Origin: Plotosus lineatus
Lineage: Eukaryota > Chordata > Actinopteri > Siluriformes > Plotosidae
Direction: 5' to 3'
Assembly (NCBI GenBank): GCA_024760905.1
Contig: CM045733.1
Coordinates: 24,887,501-24,951,500 of the forward strand
Length of the DNA stretch: 64,000 nt
In this document: positions 60,404 through 64,000 of the stretch, piece by piece
Position numbering within the stretch: position 1 is the first letter of the stretch
Layout: each line of letters opens with the position of its first letter
Program-made: the position numbers and the translations under genes
Notes under the pieces: generated by a model
What the model saw: the letters and a program-made list of their open reading frames with translations, nothing else
Told to the model about the DNA's origin: nothing
The model's database searches: none

Positions 60404-61055
60404 AGCACATGTAAGACGTTTTGGAGACAAAGTCAGAGAAGCTAGATTGAGATGGTTTGGACACGTACAGAGGAGGGATAGTGAGTGGGGCAGTGGTGGT
60501 CTAGTGGTATAGGGTGCTGGATTGCTGATCCAAAGGTTGGGGGTTCAAGTCCCACTCTCCACAAGGTTGTCACCGTTCCCCCCAGTGTGGCTAACTGGGT
60601 TATCAAAGGTGGGCCATGTCTCTCACTGTCTATGGTGAGAGGCATGTAAAAGAACCATTGCTAACATTCGTAAAGAGTAGGCTGCAAAGTCGTCAGCGTG
60701 TTTCTGTCCCTTGCTAAAAGGGTTGTGACAGGAAGGGCATCCGACATAAAAACCTCTGCCAAATCAAACGTGCGAATCAGATGATTCGCTGTGGCGACTC
60801 CCGAGTAAAAGGGAAAAAGCCGAAAGGAAGACAGACAGAGGAGGGATAGTGAGTATATTGGTAGGAGGATGCTGAGGTTGGAACTACCAGGCAGAAGGTC
60901 TAGAGGAAGACCAAAGAGACGATTCATGGACGTGGTGAAGGAGGACATGAAGGCAGTTGGTGTAAAAGAAGAAGATGCAGAGGATAGGGTGAGATGGAGG
61001 CAGATGATTTGCTGTGGCGACCCCTGAAGGGAACAGCTGAAAGGAAAAGAAGAAG
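60404..61055 (+). mobile_element. RTE LINE 3' fragment, split by its partner SINE
   Basis: A 20-bp target duplication lies at 60384-60403 and 61056-61075. The LINE part is about 284 bp: TWLRW-type FGHVQRRDSEYIG codons, RPRGRP-like codons, the CGDP end, a short 3' UTR and an AAG tail. An R-tail SINE is inserted at 60487. Confidence 0.93.
60487..60835 (+). mobile_element. Glu-SINE, tail type R, inserted in an RTE LINE
   Basis: Complete head, body and R tail. A 19-bp target duplication (cagaggagggatagtgagt) at 60468-60486 and 60836-60854 lies within LINE coding sequence. Confidence 0.94.
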
Positions 61056-61109
61056 AGGTGATCTTATCTACTGTTGCAAATTAGCTACTCACTATGATTT
61101 AGGTCAGGA

Positions 61110-61336
61110 GTGAGTGAAGTGAACCATTCACACTCACATTTAGGGGAGATTTCAAACAGCCATTTAACCTATTGTGTATGTTTTTGGAATGTGGGAAGAA
61201 AGTGGAGTCCCCAGAGCAAACCCATGCAAACAAGGTCAGAACATGCAAACTACACAGAAACGCCTGAGCTGAGAATCGAACCCAAGACTTACTTGCTGTG
61301 AGGCGGATATGCTAACGACTATGCCACACTGCCACC
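61110..61336 (-). mobile_element. tRNA-derived SINE, family 2, tail lost
   Basis: The minus strand reads ggtggcagtgtggcatagtc, then a B-box-like ggttcgattctcag and the standard body. It lacks the L2-like tail. Confidence 0.8.
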
Positions 61337-61609
61337 ATTTTTTTTGTTTTGTTTTGTTTTTTTGTAGAATAAATTGTAATTTTAATGTAAAGAACAAACA
61401 CATGGCATGTCTTCTGTGATCTTAAGAAATCAGCCTTATCAGGAATCACTCATGAGATAGTGTAACTCATTTCATGCTCATTATTGTAAATAAAAACAAA
61501 TGGTTTGTACCTTGAAAGTATTCTCCATAAACACTAGGATGGAGTTATAATAAAAGGGTGAAATGCAAAGCTGTAATCACAGAACAAAAAGAGAGATCAT
61601 TGTGCAAAA
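61337..61609. other. No recognised feature
   Basis: T-rich start, then AT-rich sequence. Confidence 0.4.
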
Positions 61610-61746
61610 TGGAAAGAATATTTCTCCGTGAGACAGAATACATGTGTATGATAGGAAGGATCCAAAAGGAACGGAGAGGTTACAGGAGGCAGAGATAAAG
61701 AAGGTGGAGGATTTTAAGTACTTAGGCACAACAGTCCAGAGCAATG
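61610..61746 (+). mobile_element. RTE LINE RT-thumb fragment
   Basis: Encodes a degenerate EIKKVEDFKYLGTTVQSNG, the region C-terminal to the RT fingers and palm. It stops abruptly where a new LINE 5' end begins. Confidence 0.85.
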
Positions 61747-64000
61747 GTATGCAAATAACAAATATTACCTCCATACCGGATCGGTCGAAGCCCGGGTTAA
61801 CAACGACCGCCATCAGTGCTGTTAACCAACAGGGTCCTGGTGGAAATTGGACTACTGTTGGTCGAAGAAGGAGAGGCGAGAGGCCTGTCCGTAGGCGGAG
61901 AGAGGAGAGGAAAAGCATGAGTCTAGGACTGAGAGTAGGCACTTTGAATGTTGGAAATATGAATGGAAAAGATAGAGAGCTGGCTGAGATGATGCAGGTG
62001 AGGAAGGTGGACATACTGTGTGTTCAGAAGACCAGGTGGAAAGGTAGCAAGGCTAGAAGTTTAGGAGCAGGGTTTAAGCTGTTTTATCATGGTGTGGATG
62101 GGAAGAGAAATGGAGTAGGAGTCATCTTGAAGGAGGGTTGGTCAGAAATGTTCGAGAAGTGAAAAGAGTGTCAGACAGAGTGATGAGTCTCAAGTTAGAA
62201 ATTGAAGGCGTGATGTTCGATATTGTTAGTGCTTATGTTCTGCAGCCAGGATGCGAGCTAGAAAAGAAGGAGAGATTATGGAGTGAGTTAGATGAAGTGA
62301 TGCAAAGTGGTAGAAGCTGAAAAAGGAAGAGTGTCATGTTGTCTTCAAAGAGGAGTTGAAACAGGCTTTGGGTAGTCAGGAAGTGCTTCCAGATAACTGG
62401 ACAACCACAGCCAATGTGATCAGGGAGACCGGTAGGAGAGTACTTGGTGTGTCCTCTGGAAGGAAAGTAGACAAGGAGACTTGGTGGTGGAATGAAGAAG
62501 TGCAGGAGTGTGTACAAAGGAAGAGGTTAGCTAAGAAGAAGTGAGACTTGGAGAGGACCGCAGAGAGTAAACAGAAATACAGGGAGACATGGTGTAAGGC
62601 GAAGGTATCAGTGTCAAAGGCCAAACAGAGGGCGTATGATGACTTGTATGCTCGGTTGGACAGTAAAAAGAAGGAGAAAATTATTTATACAGGGTAGCAC
62701 AGCAGAGAAATAGAGATGGGAAGGGCGTACAGCAAGTTAGAGTGATAAAGGACAGAGAGAGAAATGTATTGACTGATGACAGAAGTGTGCTGGGAAGATG
62801 GAATGAGTTATTTGAAGAGCTGATGAATGAAAAAAATGAGAGAGAACAAAGAGTAGAAGAGTTGACCGTTGAGGACCAGGAAGTAGCAAAGAATAGTAAA
62901 GGTGAAGTGAGGAGGGATTTGAAGAGGATGAAGAGTGGAAAGGCAGCTGGTTCTGATGACATACTGGTGGAAGTATGGAAGTGTCTCGGAGAGGTAGCAG
63001 TAGATTTTCTGACAAGAAAATTCAACAAGGTCTTAGAGAGTGAGCAGATGCCGGAGGAAGGTAGAAGTGTGCTGGTGCCCATTTTTAAGAACAAGGGAGA
63101 CGTGCAGAGTTGTGGCAACAACAGAGGGATAAAGTTGATGAGCCATATGATGAAGTTATGGGAAAGAATAGTGGAAGCTAGACTAAAAGCAGAGGTCAGC
63201 ATTTGTGAACAACAGTTTGGTTTCATGCCAAGAAAGAGCACCACAGATGAAGTGTTTGCTTTGAGGATGTTAATAGAGAAGTACAGAGGTCAGAGGAAGC
63301 TGCACTGTGCCTTTGTGGATCTGGAGAAAGCATATGACAGGGTGCCAAGAGACGAAATGTGGTATTGCATGAGGACGTCTGGGGTGGCAGAGAAGTATGT
63401 TACAGTGGTGCAGGACATGTATGAGAGAAGTAAGACAGTGGTGAGGTGTGCTGTCGGTGTGACAGAAGAGTTCAAGGTGGAGGTAGGACTGCATCAAGGA
63501 TCAGCTCTGAGCCCCTTCTTGTTTGCTATGGTTATGGACAGGCTGACAGTTAAGGTTAGACAGGAATATCCATAGACTATGATGTTTACAGATGACATTG
63601 TGATCTGTAGTGAGAGCAGAGAACAAGTGCAGAAAAATCTAGAGAGGTGAAGGTATGCCCTGGAATGGAGAGGAATGAAGGTTAGCCTCAGTAAGACAGA
63701 ATACATGTGTGTGAATGAAAGGACCCAAGAGGAACAGTGAGGTTACAGGGAGCAGAAATAAAGAAGGTGGAGGACTTAGGCTCAATAATGCAGAGCAATG
63801 GAGAGTGTGGAAAAGAGGTGAAGAAGCGTGTATAGGCTGGTTGGAATGGTTGGAGAAAAGTGTCCGGTGTGATGTGTGATAGGAGGGTATTGGCAAGAAT
63901 GAAAGGAAAAGTGTACAAGATGGTGTTTAGGCCAGTGATGTTGTATGGTTTAGAAACAGTGGCCCTGAGGAAAAGGCAGGAGGCAGAGCTGGAGGTAGCA
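61747..64000 (+). mobile_element. RTE LINE copy, 5' end to window edge, degraded
   Basis: It starts near the ORF beginning (PDRSKPGLTTTAISAVNQQG). EN is present only in part because a deletion at about 62307 joins LDEVMQS to the linker (KKEECHVVFKEELKQALGS). RT is open for 277 codons (62742-63575, with FVDLEKAYDRVPRDEM and HQGSALSPFLFAMVMD). A stop and an altered FADD follow (TMMFTDDIVICSE), and more frameshifts run to the window end. The 3' end lies outside. Confidence 0.9.

Overview
The window is a vertebrate, almost certainly teleost, nuclear sequence. It has GT-AG introns, tRNA-derived SINEs ending in LINE-like tails, Tc1/mariner, Tigger-type, hAT and TTAA-type DNA transposons, RTE-type LINEs and dense microsatellites. 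I do not name a species.

The only host gene I can support is a PIM-family serine/threonine kinase (pim3-like). It is present twice in the same orientation: copy 1 at 14755-17285 and copy 2 at 37162-48601. Each has six exons and encodes 324 residues, and the coding sequences look identical by eye. The homologous unit runs 13879-20390 in copy 1 and 36293-50368 in copy 2. Copy 2 is stretched by an 8.9 kb hAT-type insertion (38633-47526) in intron 4. The insertion has perfect 8-bp target duplications, and the matching site in copy 1 is empty. Identity is near complete over the gene body but falls to roughly 88-90 percent in the outer flanks, which suggests gene conversion between the paralogs.

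The rest is layered repeats. 1-13.8 kb is SINE-rich, with a TTAA-flanked DNA transposon (7332-9007) and a local tandem duplication (11.9-13.6 kb). 20.6-24.3 kb holds two broken pieces of one LINE family (here LINE-B). 24.3-33.6 kb is one LINE relic of the CR1/L2 type, split by a nest of at least three further insertion levels. 33.9-36.3 kb holds a Tigger-like element and a decayed Tc1 element that abuts the start of the second pim3 unit. Inside the intron-4 hAT sit a Tigger-like element carrying an RTE LINE, a SINE, and a nearly intact full-length RTE LINE. 50.4-64 kb holds LINE-B, SINEs, Tigger-like and Tc1 relics and more RTE copies; the last one runs off the window.

The most unusual pattern is a SINE family with a tRNA-Glu-like head ('Glu-SINE' here). 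One head and body are joined at the same point to three different tails: L, shared with an L2-type SINE; R; and X, unknown. The R tail appears to be built from both ends of the RTE LINE seen here, namely its 5' UTR fused at a palindromic junction to its last codons and 3' UTR. Three members, one per tail, lie in a row at 3754-4852.
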